Below are positions 1 to 10,354 of a stretch of DNA of 31,182 bases, in pieces. Numbering within the stretch: position 1 is the first letter of the stretch; each line of letters opens with the position of its first letter. The translations under genes and the position numbers were made by a program. The stretch spans positions 1 to 31,182 of the forward strand of contig NZ_CAMLJP010000079.1 of NCBI RefSeq assembly GCF_946480385.1, in the 5' to 3' direction. A model generated the notes under the pieces. It was not told the DNA's origin. It did not search any database and was given only the letters and a program-made list of their open reading frames with translations. This DNA is from an uncultured Azospirillum sp. GTDB taxonomy: Bacteria > Pseudomonadota > Alphaproteobacteria > Azospirillales > Azospirillaceae.

Positions 1-667
<667 letters not shown>

Positions 668-1453
668 TCAGAGGAAACCCTCCACCAGCGCCGCGAATTC
701 GGCCGGACGTTCGGCATGCAGCCAGTGCCCGACCCCCTCGATCATGCGGATTTCCGCCTTGGGGAAATAGTGGCGGATGGCGTCGTGATGCTCCGGCCGG
801 ATGTAGTCCGACGCGCCGCCGCCGATGAACAGGGTGGGGCCGTCATAGCGGGCGCCGGCGAAATCGGGGAAGCCGATCAGCCCCTCCATGTTCGCCCCGA
901 TGGAGTCGAGATTGATCCGCCAGGAGAAGACACCGTTCTCCAGCACCAGATTCTGCATCAGGAAGGAGCGTAGCGGCGCCTCCGGCACGGCGTCGGCCAG
1001 CTGGGCCTCCACCTCCGGCCGGCGGGTGACGCCCTCCAGTTTCGCGGCCTTCATCGCGGCGACGAAGGGGGCGTGGGTGTGGGTGTAGGCGACGGGGGCG
1101 ATGTCGGCGACCACCAGCCGCTCCACCCGGTCGGGATGGGCCAGCGCCAGCGCCATGGCGGTCTTGCCGCCCATCGAATGGCCGACCACGGTGGCGCGGG
1201 CGAAGCCGCGGTCGTCGAGGAAGCGCAGCACGTCGGCCGCCATCTCCGGGTAGCTCATGCCGTCGGCCCAGGGGGCGCCGCCGTGATTGCGCAGGTCCAG
1301 CGCATAGACCCGGTGCTGCTCGCCGAAGCGGCGGGCCAGCGTCTGCCAGTTGCGGGCCGAGCCGAAAAGCCCGTGCAGGACCAGCATCGGCGTGCCGCCA
1401 TTGGCTTCGCCGGCTTCCAGATAGGTCAGGGGGAGGGCTTGCTGCTGCGGCAT
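668..1453 (-). CDS. Alpha/beta-fold hydrolase, ABHD11/YbfF type
   Basis: A 261-residue cytosolic alpha/beta hydrolase. Seen in the sequence: oxyanion-hole motif LHGLFGSARNW (27-36), nucleophile elbow GHSMGG (Ser93), an acidic residue in GGGASDYI (Asp216) and the catalytic His in GVGHWLHAERP (His243). The LHGLFGS and HSMGGK motifs and the overall length match the YbfF/ABHD11 esterase group, which hydrolyses short acyl esters or thioesters; the natural substrate is not deducible. The ATG at 1453 is preceded by AAAGG at good spacing. It diverges from murJ with a 135-bp gap between them and runs toward eno. A related haloalkane-dehalogenase-like function is less likely because the ABHD11 motifs are intact. 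Confidence 0.88.
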   Translation of the reverse strand: MPQQQALPLTYLEAGEANGGTPMLVLHGLFGSARNWQTLARRFGEQHRVYALDLRNHGGAPWADGMSYPEMAADVLRFLDDRGFARATVVGHSMGGKTAMALALAHPDRVERLVVADIAPVAYTHTHAPFVAAMKAAKLEGVTRRPEVEAQLADAVPEAPLRSFLMQNLVLENGVFSWRINLDSIGANMEGLIGFPDFAGARYDGPTLFIGGGASDYIRPEHHDAIRHYFPKAEIRMIEGVGHWLHAERPAEFAALVEGFL

Positions 1454-1588
1454 GTCGGGGACCTTTGACCGATTGGGTGACTGGAGATGCGTTCTGGACG
1501 GATGCGGGCGGCGATCCTATGACGAACGCGGACGGACCGCTAGGATGCCGCCCGGCCAATTCTGCACCACAAGAGCGACCCTGCCATC

Positions 1589-3139
1589 GTGTTCCGTCAT
1601 ATCCTGTCCGTCGGCGGCCTGACCCTGGCCAGCCGGGTGCTCGGTTTCCTGCGCGACGTGCTGACCGCGGCGCTGCTGGGGGCGGGGCCGGTGGCCGACG
1701 CCTTCTTCGTCGCCTTCCGGCTGCCGAACCATTTCCGCGCCCTGTTCGCGGAGGGCGCCTTCAACTCCGCCTTCGTGCCGCTGTTCTCGGGCAAGCTGGT
1801 GCAGGATGGCGCCGCAGCCGCCCGCCGCTTCGCCGACGAGGTGATGACCCTGCTGGTCATCGTGCAGATGGTGTTGCTGCTGGCGGTGCTGGCCTTCATG
1901 CCGCAATTCATGACGGTCTTCGCCCCCGGCTTCGCCAACGACCCGGAGAAGTTCCGGCTGGCGGTGCTGTTCACCAGCATCACCTTCCCCTATCTGCTGC
2001 TGATCTCGCTGGTCTCGCTCTATGGCGGCGTGCTGAACAGTATGAGCCGCTTCGGGGCGGCTGCCGCGGCGCCGATCCTGATGAATCTGTGCCTGATCGC
2101 GGCGCTGGTGGTCGGCACGCCGCTGATGCCGACGGCCGGCCACGCGCTGTCCTGGGGCGTTCTGGCGTCGGGCGTCGCGCAGTATCTCTATCTGGCCTGG
2201 GACGCCCGAAGGGCCGACATGACCCTGCGGCCGGTGATGCCGCGGCTGTCGCCCGACGTGAAGCGCTTCCTGGCGGTGCTGGGGCCGGCGGCGCTGGGAT
2301 CGGGGCTGACCCAGATCAGCCTGTTCGCCGACACCCTGATCGCCTCGGCCCTGCCGACCGGCGCTGTGTCCTACCTCTATTACGCCGACCGGCTGAACCA
2401 GCTGCCGCTGGGGGTGATCGGCATCGCGGTCGGGACCGTTCTGCTTCCGGAAATGTCCAAGCGGATCAAGAGCGGCGACGAGGCCGGCGCGGTCGACAGC
2501 CAGAACCGCGCCATCGAGCTGTCGCTGGTTCTGACCCTGCCGGCCGCCATCGCCTTCCTGGTGGCGGGCACGCCGATCCTGTCGGTGCTGTTCCAGCGTG
2601 GCGCCTTCGGCCCGTCGGACGCCTCCGCTTCGGCGCTCACCCTGCAGGCCTATGCGCTGGGTCTGCCGGCCTTCGTGGTGATCCGCAGTCTGGTCAACGG
2701 CTTCTACGCCCGCCACGACACGGCGACGCCGGTGCGGATTGCGCTGGTGGCGGTCGGCATCAATGTGGCGCTGAAGCTGGCGTTGATGGGACCGCTGGCC
2801 CAGGTCGGGCTGGCGGTCGCCACCTCCGTCGGCGCCTGGGTGAATGCCGGGCTGCTGGCGCTGCTGCTGCACCGGCGCGGCCTGTTCCGTGCCGACGCGC
2901 GGCTGACCCGCAACCTGCCGCGCATGGCGATCGCCGCCGCCGCCATGGCCGGCGCCCTGTGGCTGGCGACCGAGCGGCTGGCCCCCTGGCTGGGTGCCAT
3001 GAGCATGGTGGAGCGGCTGGGCGGGCTGCTGGTTCTGGCGGTCGTCGGGCTGGCCGTCTATGCCGTCGCCGTCGTCCTGTTGGGGCTGGTGCGGCGCAGC
3101 GACCTCGGCCGTCTGCGCCGCCGCCGGGCGAAGGCGTAG
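1589..3139 (+). CDS. murJ: Lipid II flippase MurJ
   Basis: A 516-residue polytopic inner-membrane protein of the MVF/MATE family that flips lipid II for peptidoglycan synthesis. The start SVGGLTLASRVLGFLRDV is diagnostic. Arg16, Arg22, Asp37 and Arg50 align with the functionally important R18, R24, D39 and R52 of E. coli MurJ with a two-residue offset. Further signatures are FRLPNHFRALFAEGAFN and YYADRLNQLPLG. Hydrophobic segments run the whole length, consistent with about 14 helices. The start is a GTG at 1589 that matches the family N-terminus exactly; longer frames upstream are not coding. It is divergent from the hydrolase, and its stop lies one base from the stop of the convergent sulfurtransferase. 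It is essential in most bacteria. Confidence 0.96.
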   Translation: MFRHILSVGGLTLASRVLGFLRDVLTAALLGAGPVADAFFVAFRLPNHFRALFAEGAFNSAFVPLFSGKLVQDGAAAARRFADEVMTLLVIVQMVLLLAVLAFMPQFMTVFAPGFANDPEKFRLAVLFTSITFPYLLLISLVSLYGGVLNSMSRFGAAAAAPILMNLCLIAALVVGTPLMPTAGHALSWGVLASGVAQYLYLAWDARRADMTLRPVMPRLSPDVKRFLAVLGPAALGSGLTQISLFADTLIASALPTGAVSYLYYADRLNQLPLGVIGIAVGTVLLPEMSKRIKSGDEAGAVDSQNRAIELSLVLTLPAAIAFLVAGTPILSVLFQRGAFGPSDASASALTLQAYALGLPAFVVIRSLVNGFYARHDTATPVRIALVAVGINVALKLALMGPLAQVGLAVATSVGAWVNAGLLALLLHRRGLFRADARLTRNLPRMAIAAAAMAGALWLATERLAPWLGAMSMVERLGGLLVLAVVGLAVYAVAVVLLGLVRRSDLGRLRRRRAKA

Positions 3140-3150
3140 CTCAGCCTTCG
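3129..3150. terminator. Possible bidirectional hairpin between convergent genes
   Basis: A perfect 7-bp inverted repeat, CGAAGGC / GCCTTCG, with an 8-base loop that contains the stop codons of both murJ and the sulfurtransferase. There is no T-tract on either side, so it could act only as a weak or Rho-assisted terminator or as an mRNA 3'-end stabiliser. The position exactly at the junction of two convergent genes is the main argument for function. Confidence 0.4.
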
Positions 3151-3983
3151 GTCTGCAAGGGCCGCTGCGGATCGGCGCTCCATTCCGACATGGAGCCGTC
3201 ATAGAGCCGCACGCCCGGTACGCCGGCGATCTCGCTGAGCGCGAACCAGGACACCGAGGCGAGGTGGCCGGTGTTGCAGAAGGTGATGGGCTGGTCGCGC
3301 AGCGGCAGTCCGGCCCGGTCGGCCAACGCCTTCACCGCCTCGGGCGAGGCGAAGCGGTGCTCCGCCGGGGAGAAGAGGGCGGCGATGTCGAGATTGACGG
3401 CGCCGGGAATGGTGCCGGCGGCGCGGGCCTGCGGGCTCTTGGCCTTGCCGGCGAACTGCTCGGCCGAGCGGGCGTCGTGCAGCGGCGTGCCGCCGGCCTG
3501 CACCGCCGCCTCGACCTGCTCCACGGTGGCGCGCAGGTCGGCGCGCGGGTGGACGGTGAAGCTGGTCGGCTGGCGAACCGCCGGCTGCGGATCGACCGGC
3601 CCGCCGGCCGCGGTCCAGGCGGCGAAACCGCCGTCCAGCACCGACACCGCGTTATGGCCCAGCATCTTGAAGGTCCAATAGACGCGGGTGGCGTTGCCCA
3701 TGTCTGACGCATTGGCGCCGGCGGCCACCAGAACGACATGGTCGGCGTTTGCGATCCCCAGCCCGCCGATCAGCCCGGCCAGCACTTCCGGTTCCGGCAG
3801 CATCCCGGCCCCGCCGCCGACCACAGTCCGCCAGCCAGCCGTTGCGTAATCGGAATGAACCGATCCCGAAACGAAGCCGCCGGCGGGCGGGGTCCGCACG
3901 TCGAGGACGACGATACCGGGGCTGTCGAGCCGGCTTTTCAGCCAGGAAGCGTCCACAAGCGGGGAAATGCTGCTGTCGGTCAT
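3141..3983 (-). CDS. sseA: Sulfurtransferase with tandem rhodanese domains (SseA-like)
   Basis: A 280-residue protein, the normal length for thiosulfate / 3-mercaptopyruvate sulfurtransferases, which transfer sulfane sulfur to cyanide or thiols. There are two rhodanese modules: residues 8-130, inactive (no Cys, ending VLDGGFAAW), and 150-275, active, with Cys236 in the loop FCNTGHLASVSWF and the closing YDGSMSEW motif. The CNTGH loop is common in alphaproteobacterial members and differs from the CGSGVTA loop of classical mercaptopyruvate enzymes, so the preferred donor is uncertain. The reading frame is open much further upstream, but the ATG at 3983 begins the conserved ISPLVDASWLKSRL segment and is preferred. 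It is convergent with murJ and divergent from fliN. Confidence 0.9.
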   Translation of the reverse strand: MTDSSISPLVDASWLKSRLDSPGIVVLDVRTPPAGGFVSGSVHSDYATAGWRTVVGGGAGMLPEPEVLAGLIGGLGIANADHVVLVAAGANASDMGNATRVYWTFKMLGHNAVSVLDGGFAAWTAAGGPVDPQPAVRQPTSFTVHPRADLRATVEQVEAAVQAGGTPLHDARSAEQFAGKAKSPQARAAGTIPGAVNLDIAALFSPAEHRFASPEAVKALADRAGLPLRDQPITFCNTGHLASVSWFALSEIAGVPGVRLYDGSMSEWSADPQRPLQTEG

Positions 3984-4221
3984 CAGGATGAACCCGGTTC
4001 CGGTTGGTCGATGCCCTGCGGTGCCTGGATCGTTGCTCAACAGCAACGAAAAGGCCGGCAAGCGGGCGGGCGGACAGTGTGGGCGAAGCGCCGGTATGGG
4101 AAAAGCCCAATCTTGTCGCAATCCCCATCGGTCGGTGGCGTTGCCGGCTAACCCGTCCGGGGTGTAGGATGTCCCGTTCGTGTAAGAAGGCGCCCATTCC
4201 GGCGCGGGAGCTTGGACAGCC

Positions 4222-4524
4222 ATGGCCAACATCGACGACCTGCTCGGCGCGGCCGATCCCAACGACGGCGACGCCGCGTCCTTCGCCATCGGCGACGCGC
4301 CGGTGGAGATCAAGGTCGTCATCGGCACCGCCATGCTCCGCGTCCGCGACCTGCTGAAGCTGGGCCGCGGCGCCGTCGTGGAACTCGACCGTCATCTGAA
4401 GGATCCGACCGACGTCTATGTCGAAGGCGTGCTGGTCGCCCGCGGCGAGGTGGCGATCATCGACGACAAGATCGGCGTCACCCTGACCGACTTCATCAAG
4501 TCCAGCCGCGAATGGAAGCGCTGA
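4222..4524 (+). CDS. fliN: Flagellar motor switch protein FliN
   Basis: A 100-residue SpoA-domain protein. FliN forms the lower C-ring of the flagellar switch with FliM and helps dock CheY-P and the export apparatus. The diagnostic stretch spans residues 28-95: PVEIKVVIG, RVRDLLKLGRGAVVELDR, PTDVYVEGVLVARGEVAI and KIGVTLTDFI. The N-terminal tail is short, as in other alphaproteobacterial FliN proteins (E. coli FliN is 137 residues). No other flagellar gene lies within the window, so this copy sits alone. It could be an orphan second FliN, which only the whole genome can show. Confidence 0.9.
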   Translation: MANIDDLLGAADPNDGDAASFAIGDAPVEIKVVIGTAMLRVRDLLKLGRGAVVELDRHLKDPTDVYVEGVLVARGEVAIIDDKIGVTLTDFIKSSREWKR

Positions 4525-4685
4525 CCGCGGCGTCCCATCCTTGGGGCCGCCTCTGGAATTGCTTCATTCGGTAGCAGCCGCGCCCGCGCTGGCGTCTTGA
4601 CGGCGGGCGGTGGCTTTTGGTCTCGTTATGCGTGGTCGTGGGATGTGCCGTCGCCGACGGCATCGCCGGCCCGGAGAGCGATGCC

Positions 4686-5945
4686 ATGACCCACCACGCC
4701 GTCTCGCCATCCTCCTGCCTGCCGCGCCTTTTTTCCAATCCGCATGCCGACCATGAGCGGGTCTATGGCCCGTCGGAACGCGCGATCCTCAGCCGCGCCG
4801 CCTTCGAGGAGGCGATGGCGGAAATCGGCGCTTGGCCCGGCTATGCGCCCACCCCGTTGCGCTCCCTACCGGGACTGGCGCGGGAGGCCGGGATCGACCG
4901 CCTCTGGTACAAGGACGAAAGCGCCCGCTTCGCTCTCGGCAGCTTCAAGGCGCTGGGCGGGGCGTACGCCGTGCTACGGCTGCTGGTGCGGGAGGTGACG
5001 GCGCGGGTGCCCGGCGTGCCGGTGACCGCGCTGGACCTCGTCGTCGGCCGCTATGCCAAGGTGACGCGGACGCTGACGGTCACCACGGCGACCGACGGCA
5101 ACCATGGCAGGTCGGTCGCCTGGGGCGCGCAGGTGTTCGGCTGCAATTGCGTGGTGTACGTGCCTGCCGCCTGTACGCCCGGCCGCCGCGCCGCCATCGA
5201 AGCGTATGGGGCGCGGGTCGTGGTGGTCGACGGGTCGTACGACGACGCGGTGCGCCGCGCCGCCGCCGACGCGGCGGAGCAGGGCTGGTTCGTCGTCTCC
5301 GACACCTCCTACACCGGCTATATGGATGTGCCGCGCGATGTGATGCAGGGCTACACCATGATGGTGGAGGAGGCGATCTCGCAATTGCCCGCCAGCGAGC
5401 GGCCGACCCATGTCTTCGTGCAGGGCGGCGTCGGCGCGCTGCCCGCTGCGGTCTGCGGCCATCTGTGGGAAAGCTGGGGCCGCCAGCGCCCGCGCTTCGT
5501 GGTGGTGGAGCCGCACAGCGCCGATTGCCTGTATCAAAGCGTGGTGGCCGGGCGTCCGGTGCGGTCGGAGGGCGATCTGGACACGGTGATGGCGGGGCTT
5601 GCCTGCGGCGAGGTCTCGCTGCTGGCCTGGGCGATCCTGGAGCGCGGCGCCGACGATTTCCTGACCATTCCCGACGAAGGGGCGATCGCCGCCATGCGCA
5701 AGCTGGCGGAAGGCAGGCATGGCGGCCGTCCGGTGGTGGCGGGAGAATCCGGCGTCGCCGGGCTGGCCGGGCTGCTCTGCGCCGCGGCGCATGAGGAGAC
5801 CCGGCTGGCGCTGGGCCTTGTTCCCGACGCCCGCGTGCTGGTGTTCGGGACCGAGGGGGCGACCGACCCGGAGGTTTACGAGCGGATCGTCGGCCGCACG
5901 CCGGAGGCGGTCGCCGAAGGTCTGGTCAACGCAGCAGGTCGGTGA
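4686..5945 (+). CDS. dpaL: Diaminopropionate ammonia-lyase
   Basis: A 419-residue PLP enzyme of fold type II, close in size to YgeX/DpaL (about 400). It splits 2,3-diaminopropionate into pyruvate and two ammonia. Seen: PTPLRSLPGLA, then WYKDESARFALGSFKALGGAYA with the PLP lysine at Lys88, TATDGNHGRSVAWGA (phosphate-binding and substrate loop), the GVGALPAAVCGHLW glycine loop, and VVVEPHSADCLY. These match the DpaL subgroup rather than threonine dehydratase or cysteine synthase. The frame is open from 4617, but the ATG at 4686 has a GGAGAG seven bases upstream and begins the conserved region. The last 20 bases overlap the 3' end of the convergent exported-protein gene. Confidence 0.9.
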   Translation: MTHHAVSPSSCLPRLFSNPHADHERVYGPSERAILSRAAFEEAMAEIGAWPGYAPTPLRSLPGLAREAGIDRLWYKDESARFALGSFKALGGAYAVLRLLVREVTARVPGVPVTALDLVVGRYAKVTRTLTVTTATDGNHGRSVAWGAQVFGCNCVVYVPAACTPGRRAAIEAYGARVVVVDGSYDDAVRRAAADAAEQGWFVVSDTSYTGYMDVPRDVMQGYTMMVEEAISQLPASERPTHVFVQGGVGALPAAVCGHLWESWGRQRPRFVVVEPHSADCLYQSVVAGRPVRSEGDLDTVMAGLACGEVSLLAWAILERGADDFLTIPDEGAIAAMRKLAEGRHGGRPVVAGESGVAGLAGLLCAAAHEETRLALGLVPDARVLVFGTEGATDPEVYERIVGRTPEAVAEGLVNAAGR

Positions 5946-6678
5946 CGATGTTGGCGCCGTCGGCGCTCAGCCGGTCGGCGGTCTCGCGGTAGTCGCGGGC
6001 GCCGGAAAAGCCGCCCTCCGCCGTCACCCGCTGGATCCAGGCCGGCGAGGCGCCGAGCGACACCAAGCGGTCGACCATCATCTGGATGGAGCGGATCGTC
6101 ATCCGGCCGTTCTCCGCCATGCGCGGCGCATGCACCATGAACTCCGCCCGCGGGGCGGCATAGCGCGGATAGCCGGCCAGATAGAGGCCGACGCACATGC
6201 TTTCGCAGGAGTCGCCGTCACGCACCCGCGTGGCGACCGGCCGCCCGCCCTGGCGTTCGGCCAGCACGGCGTCGATCATCCGGTATCCCGCGGCGGTGAA
6301 GCCGCCGGGGCTCGACAGTTCGATCACCAGCGGACGGCGGGCCGGCAGGGTGCGCAGGGCATCGACGAAGCTGCGCTCCGCCCCCGGCGTGATGATGCCG
6401 TCCAAACGCAGGATGGTGATGTCGCCCTGGTCGTCGCGGGACATGGCGGCGTCGGGATAGTCGGAGGAGGTGGGCGCGGCGGGTACCGGGTTGACGGTGA
6501 CGGGGTTGACGGTGACCGGGCCGATGGAAGCCGGAGTGGCACTGACCGGGCTGCCGACTGGGCCGAGCGACAGGCCGTCCGGTTGGGTGGCGGCATGGCC
6601 GAGGGCGGCGCCCGCCATCAGCAGCGCGCCCAGACCGACACCGAACCCGACCTTCCGCAGCAGCTTTTGCACCGACAT
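5926..6678 (-). CDS. Exported ClpP/crotonase-fold protein (COG3904-like)
   Basis: A 250-residue predicted periplasmic protein. Residues 1-30 form a signal peptide (KLLRK, then a Gly/Ala/Leu-rich core ending GHAA). Residues 52-66 are a Pro/Val-rich linker with a short tandem PVTVN repeat. The rest is a ClpP-like fold: the oxyanion motif ELSSPGG (120-126), the SCESMCVGLYLAG helix with candidate nucleophile Ser160, and MVHAPR with candidate His183. Family members are annotated as predicted periplasmic ClpP-like proteins and no substrate is known. The two Cys flanking Ser160 may form a disulfide. The 3' end overlaps dpaL by 20 bp in a convergent arrangement. Confidence 0.75.
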   Translation of the reverse strand: MSVQKLLRKVGFGVGLGALLMAGAALGHAATQPDGLSLGPVGSPVSATPASIGPVTVNPVTVNPVPAAPTSSDYPDAAMSRDDQGDITILRLDGIITPGAERSFVDALRTLPARRPLVIELSSPGGFTAAGYRMIDAVLAERQGGRPVATRVRDGDSCESMCVGLYLAGYPRYAAPRAEFMVHAPRMAENGRMTIRSIQMMVDRLVSLGASPAWIQRVTAEGGFSGARDYRETADRLSADGANIVTDLLR

Positions 6679-6910
6679 CAGACCCTCCCGCGCTCGTCCG
6701 GTTCAGCGTGGCGGGCAAAGCTTGCCTGAGGGTTAACGGCGCGTCTGTGGCCGGCCGCACATTGGGGGTAGAAGAGGCGCGGCGCGATAAAGCGTGCGCG
6801 CGGGCGCAAAGGGCGTTAGAAGAAACAGGATTCCAAGGGTATGGTCGGGGCTCCCTTTTCCAGGGCGGCGCCCGTCCGGTCCCGTGCCGTGAACGTCGAA
6901 GAGCGGAACG

Positions 6911-8362
6911 ATGTCGTACATCCAGGGTGAAACGGGCGATTGGGAAGTCGTGATCGGGCTTGAGGTCCATGCCCAGGTGATTTCGAACGCGAAGCTGTTC
7001 TCCGGCTCCGCCACCGAATTCGGGGCCGCGCCGAACAGCCAGGTCAGCTTCGTCGACGCCGCGTTCCCCGGCATGCTGCCCGTCATCAACGAATATTGCG
7101 TCGAACAGGCGGTGCGCACCGGTCTGGGCCTGAAGGCGCAGATCAACCTGAACTCGGTCTTCGACCGCAAGAATTACTTCTACGCCGACCTGCCGCAGGG
7201 CTATCAGATCAGCCAGTTCCTGCAGCCGATCGTCGGCAAGGGCGAGATCGTGCTGGACCTGCCGGACGGCACCAGCCGCACCGTCGGCGTCACGCGCCTG
7301 CACCTGGAGCAGGACGCCGGCAAGTCGCTGCACGACCAGCACCCGTCCAAGACCTACATCGACCTGAACCGGTCGGGCGTGGCGCTGATGGAGATCGTGT
7401 CGGAACCCGACATGCGGTCCTCGGAGGAGGCGGGCGCCTATGTGCGCAAGCTGCGCTCCATCCTGCGCTATCTCGGCACCTGTGACGGCAACATGGAGGA
7501 AGGCTCCATGCGCTGCGACGTCAACGTGTCGGTGCGCAAGCCGGGCGAGCCCTTCGGCACGCGCTGCGAGATCAAGAACGTCAACTCGATCCGCTTCGTC
7601 ATGCAGGCGATCGAGTATGAGGCCCGCCGCCAGATCGAGATCATCGAGGAAGGCGGCAAGATCGACCAGGAGACCCGGCTGTGGGACACGACCAAGTTCG
7701 TGACCCGCTCCATGCGGTCGAAGGAAGAGGCGCACGACTACCGCTATTTCCCCGATCCCGACCTGCTGCCGCTGGAACTCGACCCGGAATGGGTGGAGGA
7801 CATCAAGAAGACGCTGCCCGAACTGCCGGACGACAAGAAGGCCCGCTTCATCGAGAACTACAAGCTGTCGGTCTATGACGCCGGCGTGCTGGTCTCGGAG
7901 AAGTCGAAGGCCGACTATTTCGAGGCGGTGGCCAAGGGCCGCGATCCGAAGCTGGCCTCCAACTGGGTCACCGGCGAGCTGTTCGGCTATCTGAACAAGG
8001 CCGGCAAGGAGATCGAGGAAAGCCCGGTGTCGGCCGAGAATCTCGGCGGCCTGATCGACCTGATCGCCGACAACACCATCTCCGGCCGCATCGCCAAGGA
8101 AGTCTTCGAAACGATGTTCGAGACCGGCGAGAAGGCCGCCGACATCGTCGAGAAGAAGGGGCTGCGTCAGGTCACCGACACCAGCGCCATCGAAGGCTCG
8201 ATCGACGCCGTGCTGGCCGCCAACCCCGACAAGGTGGCGGAGTTCAGCAGCGGCAAGGACAAGCTGTTCGGCTTCTTCGTCGGTCAGGTGATGAAGGCGA
8301 CCCAGGGCAAGGCCAACCCGGCCATGGTCAATGAAATCCTGACCAAGAAGCTGAAAGGCTAA
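6911..8362 (+). CDS. gatB: Aspartyl/glutamyl-tRNA amidotransferase subunit B
   Basis: A 483-residue subunit of GatCAB, which amidates Asp-tRNA(Asn) and Glu-tRNA(Gln) in organisms lacking the direct synthetases. Seen: [12 protein letters not shown] at the N-terminus (11-22), [15 protein letters not shown] (89-103), the family signature [12 protein letters not shown] (151-162), and a C-terminal YqeY-like tail with [16 protein letters not shown] and [16 protein letters not shown]. The length is normal. The usual partners gatC and gatA are not beside it; the upstream neighbour is the divergent exported protein. The ATG at 6911 begins the conserved region. A clear terminator follows. Confidence 0.97.
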   Translation: MSYIQGETGDWEVVIGLEVHAQVISNAKLFSGSATEFGAAPNSQVSFVDAAFPGMLPVINEYCVEQAVRTGLGLKAQINLNSVFDRKNYFYADLPQGYQISQFLQPIVGKGEIVLDLPDGTSRTVGVTRLHLEQDAGKSLHDQHPSKTYIDLNRSGVALMEIVSEPDMRSSEEAGAYVRKLRSILRYLGTCDGNMEEGSMRCDVNVSVRKPGEPFGTRCEIKNVNSIRFVMQAIEYEARRQIEIIEEGGKIDQETRLWDTTKFVTRSMRSKEEAHDYRYFPDPDLLPLELDPEWVEDIKKTLPELPDDKKARFIENYKLSVYDAGVLVSEKSKADYFEAVAKGRDPKLASNWVTGELFGYLNKAGKEIEESPVSAENLGGLIDLIADNTISGRIAKEVFETMFETGEKAADIVEKKGLRQVTDTSAIEGSIDAVLAANPDKVAEFSSGKDKLFGFFVGQVMKATQGKANPAMVNEILTKKLKG

Positions 8363-8410
8363 GCGGCCACGGCCTGTTGGCGGGGCGAAATCCCCGCCCT
8401 GTCCGAAAGA

Positions 8411-8443
8411 AAGCCTCTCCGCCCGGCGGAGGGGCTTTTTTCT
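8411..8443 (+). terminator. Rho-independent terminator of gatB
   Basis: A 13-bp stem, AAGCCTCTCCGCC paired with GGCGGAGGGGCTT (one G-T wobble), followed directly by a run of T. It lies 48 bases after the gatB stop and separates it from the histidine kinase gene. Confidence 0.92.
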
Positions 8444-8527
8444 TGGGTACTGTCCGTCTATACGGTAAAGCCGCAGTTGAATTTTCCCGGTTTCCATCGT
8501 CACAGTGCTGGAAACGGTGGAGGAACC

Positions 8528-10318
8528 ATGGCGGCGGAGCCGGTGATGGTGGCGCTGGCGGCTGGTGCGGTCGGCGGTCTGCTCGGGGTGCTGCTGGGCC
8601 GGTATGCCGGGCGGCGGACGGCCGGGCGTTTGCCTGCCACATCCGCCAGCGGGTCCGGCACCGGGTCCGGCAGAATCGTGTCGGCGCCGCTCCTCCACGA
8701 ACCGGAGATCGGCGAGCGGCTTGAGATGGCGCTGGAAGCGACCGGGGCCGCGGTGTGGGATGCCGATCTGGTGGCCGGCACCTGCTGGTGGTCGGACACC
8801 TTCCCGCGCATGCTGGGCTTTCGCAGCCGGCCGGCCATGCCGCCCGATTTCTGGGAACGGCGGCTGCATGCGGAAGACCGCGACCGGGTGCTGGCCCACA
8901 TCGCCTCGCATCTGGCAGGGGAGACCTCGGCCTATGCCTATTCCTACCGCCTGCGCCACGAGGCCGGCGGCTGGGTGTGGATCGCCGCCAAGGGCCGCGC
9001 CTTCCGCGACGAGGCCGGGCGCGCGGTGCGCTATGCCGGCATCATGACCGACATCACCGAAGCCCGCCGGCAGGAGGAGCGGCTGCGCGCCAGCGAGGAG
9101 CGGCTGCTGAAGATCATGGAGGCGGCGCCCATCGCGGTGAACGTCACCACCCGCGACGGCCGCTGGCTGTTCTGCAATGCCCAGTCGGTGCGGCTGATGG
9201 GGCGCGACCGGGCGGAGTTGATGCGCACGCCGGTGGCGGACCTCTATGCCGATCCCGCCGACCGCGAGGTGCTGATCGCCCGATTCGACCGCGAGGGGGC
9301 CTTCCGCAATGCCGAAATCCGTTTCCGCCGACCGGACGGCAGCGTCGTCTGGGTGCTGTCCTCGTGGAACAGCATCGAACTGGACGGCGAATCGGCACTT
9401 CTGACCTGGCTCTACGACATCACCGACCGTAAGGCCGCCGAGTCGGCGATGAACCAGGCCAGGGAGGAGGCCGAACAGGCGCTGGCCGACCTGCGCGAGG
9501 CACAAGAAAGCCTGATCCAGGCCGAGACCATGGCGTCGTTGGGCCAGCTGGTGGCGGGGGTGGCGCACGAGATCAACACGCCCATCGGCATCGGCCTGAC
9601 CGCCGCCAGCCACATCGGCGAACAGGCGCAGGCCCTGCGCGACCGATTCGCCGGCAACACGCTGCGGCGTTCGGATTTCCTGGAATTCCTGGATGGCTTG
9701 AGCGAAAGCAGCCGCCTGCTGATGGCCAACATGGACCGCGCGGCGTCACTGGTGCAGAGCTTCAAGCAGGTGGCGGTCGACCAGTCCTCCGGCGACCGGC
9801 GGGTGTTCGACTTGGGCGGCTATATCCGCGAACTGCTGTTCTCGCTGCGTCCCCGTCTGAAGCGCACCAACCTGAAGGTGGCGGTGGAGTGCGACGACGA
9901 ACTGACGATGGACAGTTTCCCCGGCGCGCTGGGGCAGGTGCTGACCAATCTGGTCATCAACGCCGTCGTCCACGCCTATGGCGACGGCGAGCGCCCGTCG
10001 GAGACACCATCCGGCACGATCAGGATCACCGCCCAGCCGGACGGGTCCGACAAGGTGCGGATCGACTTCATCGACGACGGCGCCGGCATCGCGCCGGAAC
10101 ATCTGTCGAAGGTCTTCGACCCCTTCTTCACCACCAAGCGCGGGCAGGGCGGGTCGGGTCTTGGGCTGCACATCGTGTTCAACACCGTCACCGGCCCACT
10201 GGGAGGCACCGTATCCGTGCAGTCCTGGCCGGGGCAGGGCACCCGCTTCACCATCCTGCTGCCGCGCGAGGCGCCGGCCATGCAGCCGGCCCTGACGGAG
10301 GAGCCGGCATTGGGCTGA
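8528..10318 (+). CDS. PAS-PAS sensor histidine kinase
   Basis: A 596-residue hybrid of sensing and kinase modules without a receiver domain. Residues 6-25 are one hydrophobic helix, probably a membrane anchor. Residues 62-178 form a PAS_3-type domain ending GIMTDITEAR. Residues 188-302 form a second PAS ending WLYDITDRK. A coiled segment (303-335) leads to the dimerisation helix with phospho-acceptor His347 in VAHEINTP, then the HATPase: N-box NLVINAVVHAY (474-484), DDGAGI (516-521), FDPFF (530-534) and GGSGLGLHI (541-549). The ATG at 8528 has GGAGGA just upstream; a frame opening at 8477 is less likely. No response regulator is nearby, so the partner and signal are unknown. Confidence 0.92.
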   Translation: MAAEPVMVALAAGAVGGLLGVLLGRYAGRRTAGRLPATSASGSGTGSGRIVSAPLLHEPEIGERLEMALEATGAAVWDADLVAGTCWWSDTFPRMLGFRSRPAMPPDFWERRLHAEDRDRVLAHIASHLAGETSAYAYSYRLRHEAGGWVWIAAKGRAFRDEAGRAVRYAGIMTDITEARRQEERLRASEERLLKIMEAAPIAVNVTTRDGRWLFCNAQSVRLMGRDRAELMRTPVADLYADPADREVLIARFDREGAFRNAEIRFRRPDGSVVWVLSSWNSIELDGESALLTWLYDITDRKAAESAMNQAREEAEQALADLREAQESLIQAETMASLGQLVAGVAHEINTPIGIGLTAASHIGEQAQALRDRFAGNTLRRSDFLEFLDGLSESSRLLMANMDRAASLVQSFKQVAVDQSSGDRRVFDLGGYIRELLFSLRPRLKRTNLKVAVECDDELTMDSFPGALGQVLTNLVINAVVHAYGDGERPSETPSGTIRITAQPDGSDKVRIDFIDDGAGIAPEHLSKVFDPFFTTKRGQGGSGLGLHIVFNTVTGPLGGTVSVQSWPGQGTRFTILLPREAPAMQPALTEEPALG

Positions 10319-10354
10319 TGCGGAACCGCGGCCGGTCAGGCGGCGGTCGGCAAT

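Noticed and set aside
1465..3204. Long plus and minus frames over murJ
   Set aside because: MurJ motifs and family residues fix the true frame; the others are composition artefacts.
6218..9613. 1131-codon minus-strand frame over gatB and the kinase
   Set aside because: It is antisense to two well-supported genes and has no recognisable domain; long stop-free antisense frames are expected at this GC.
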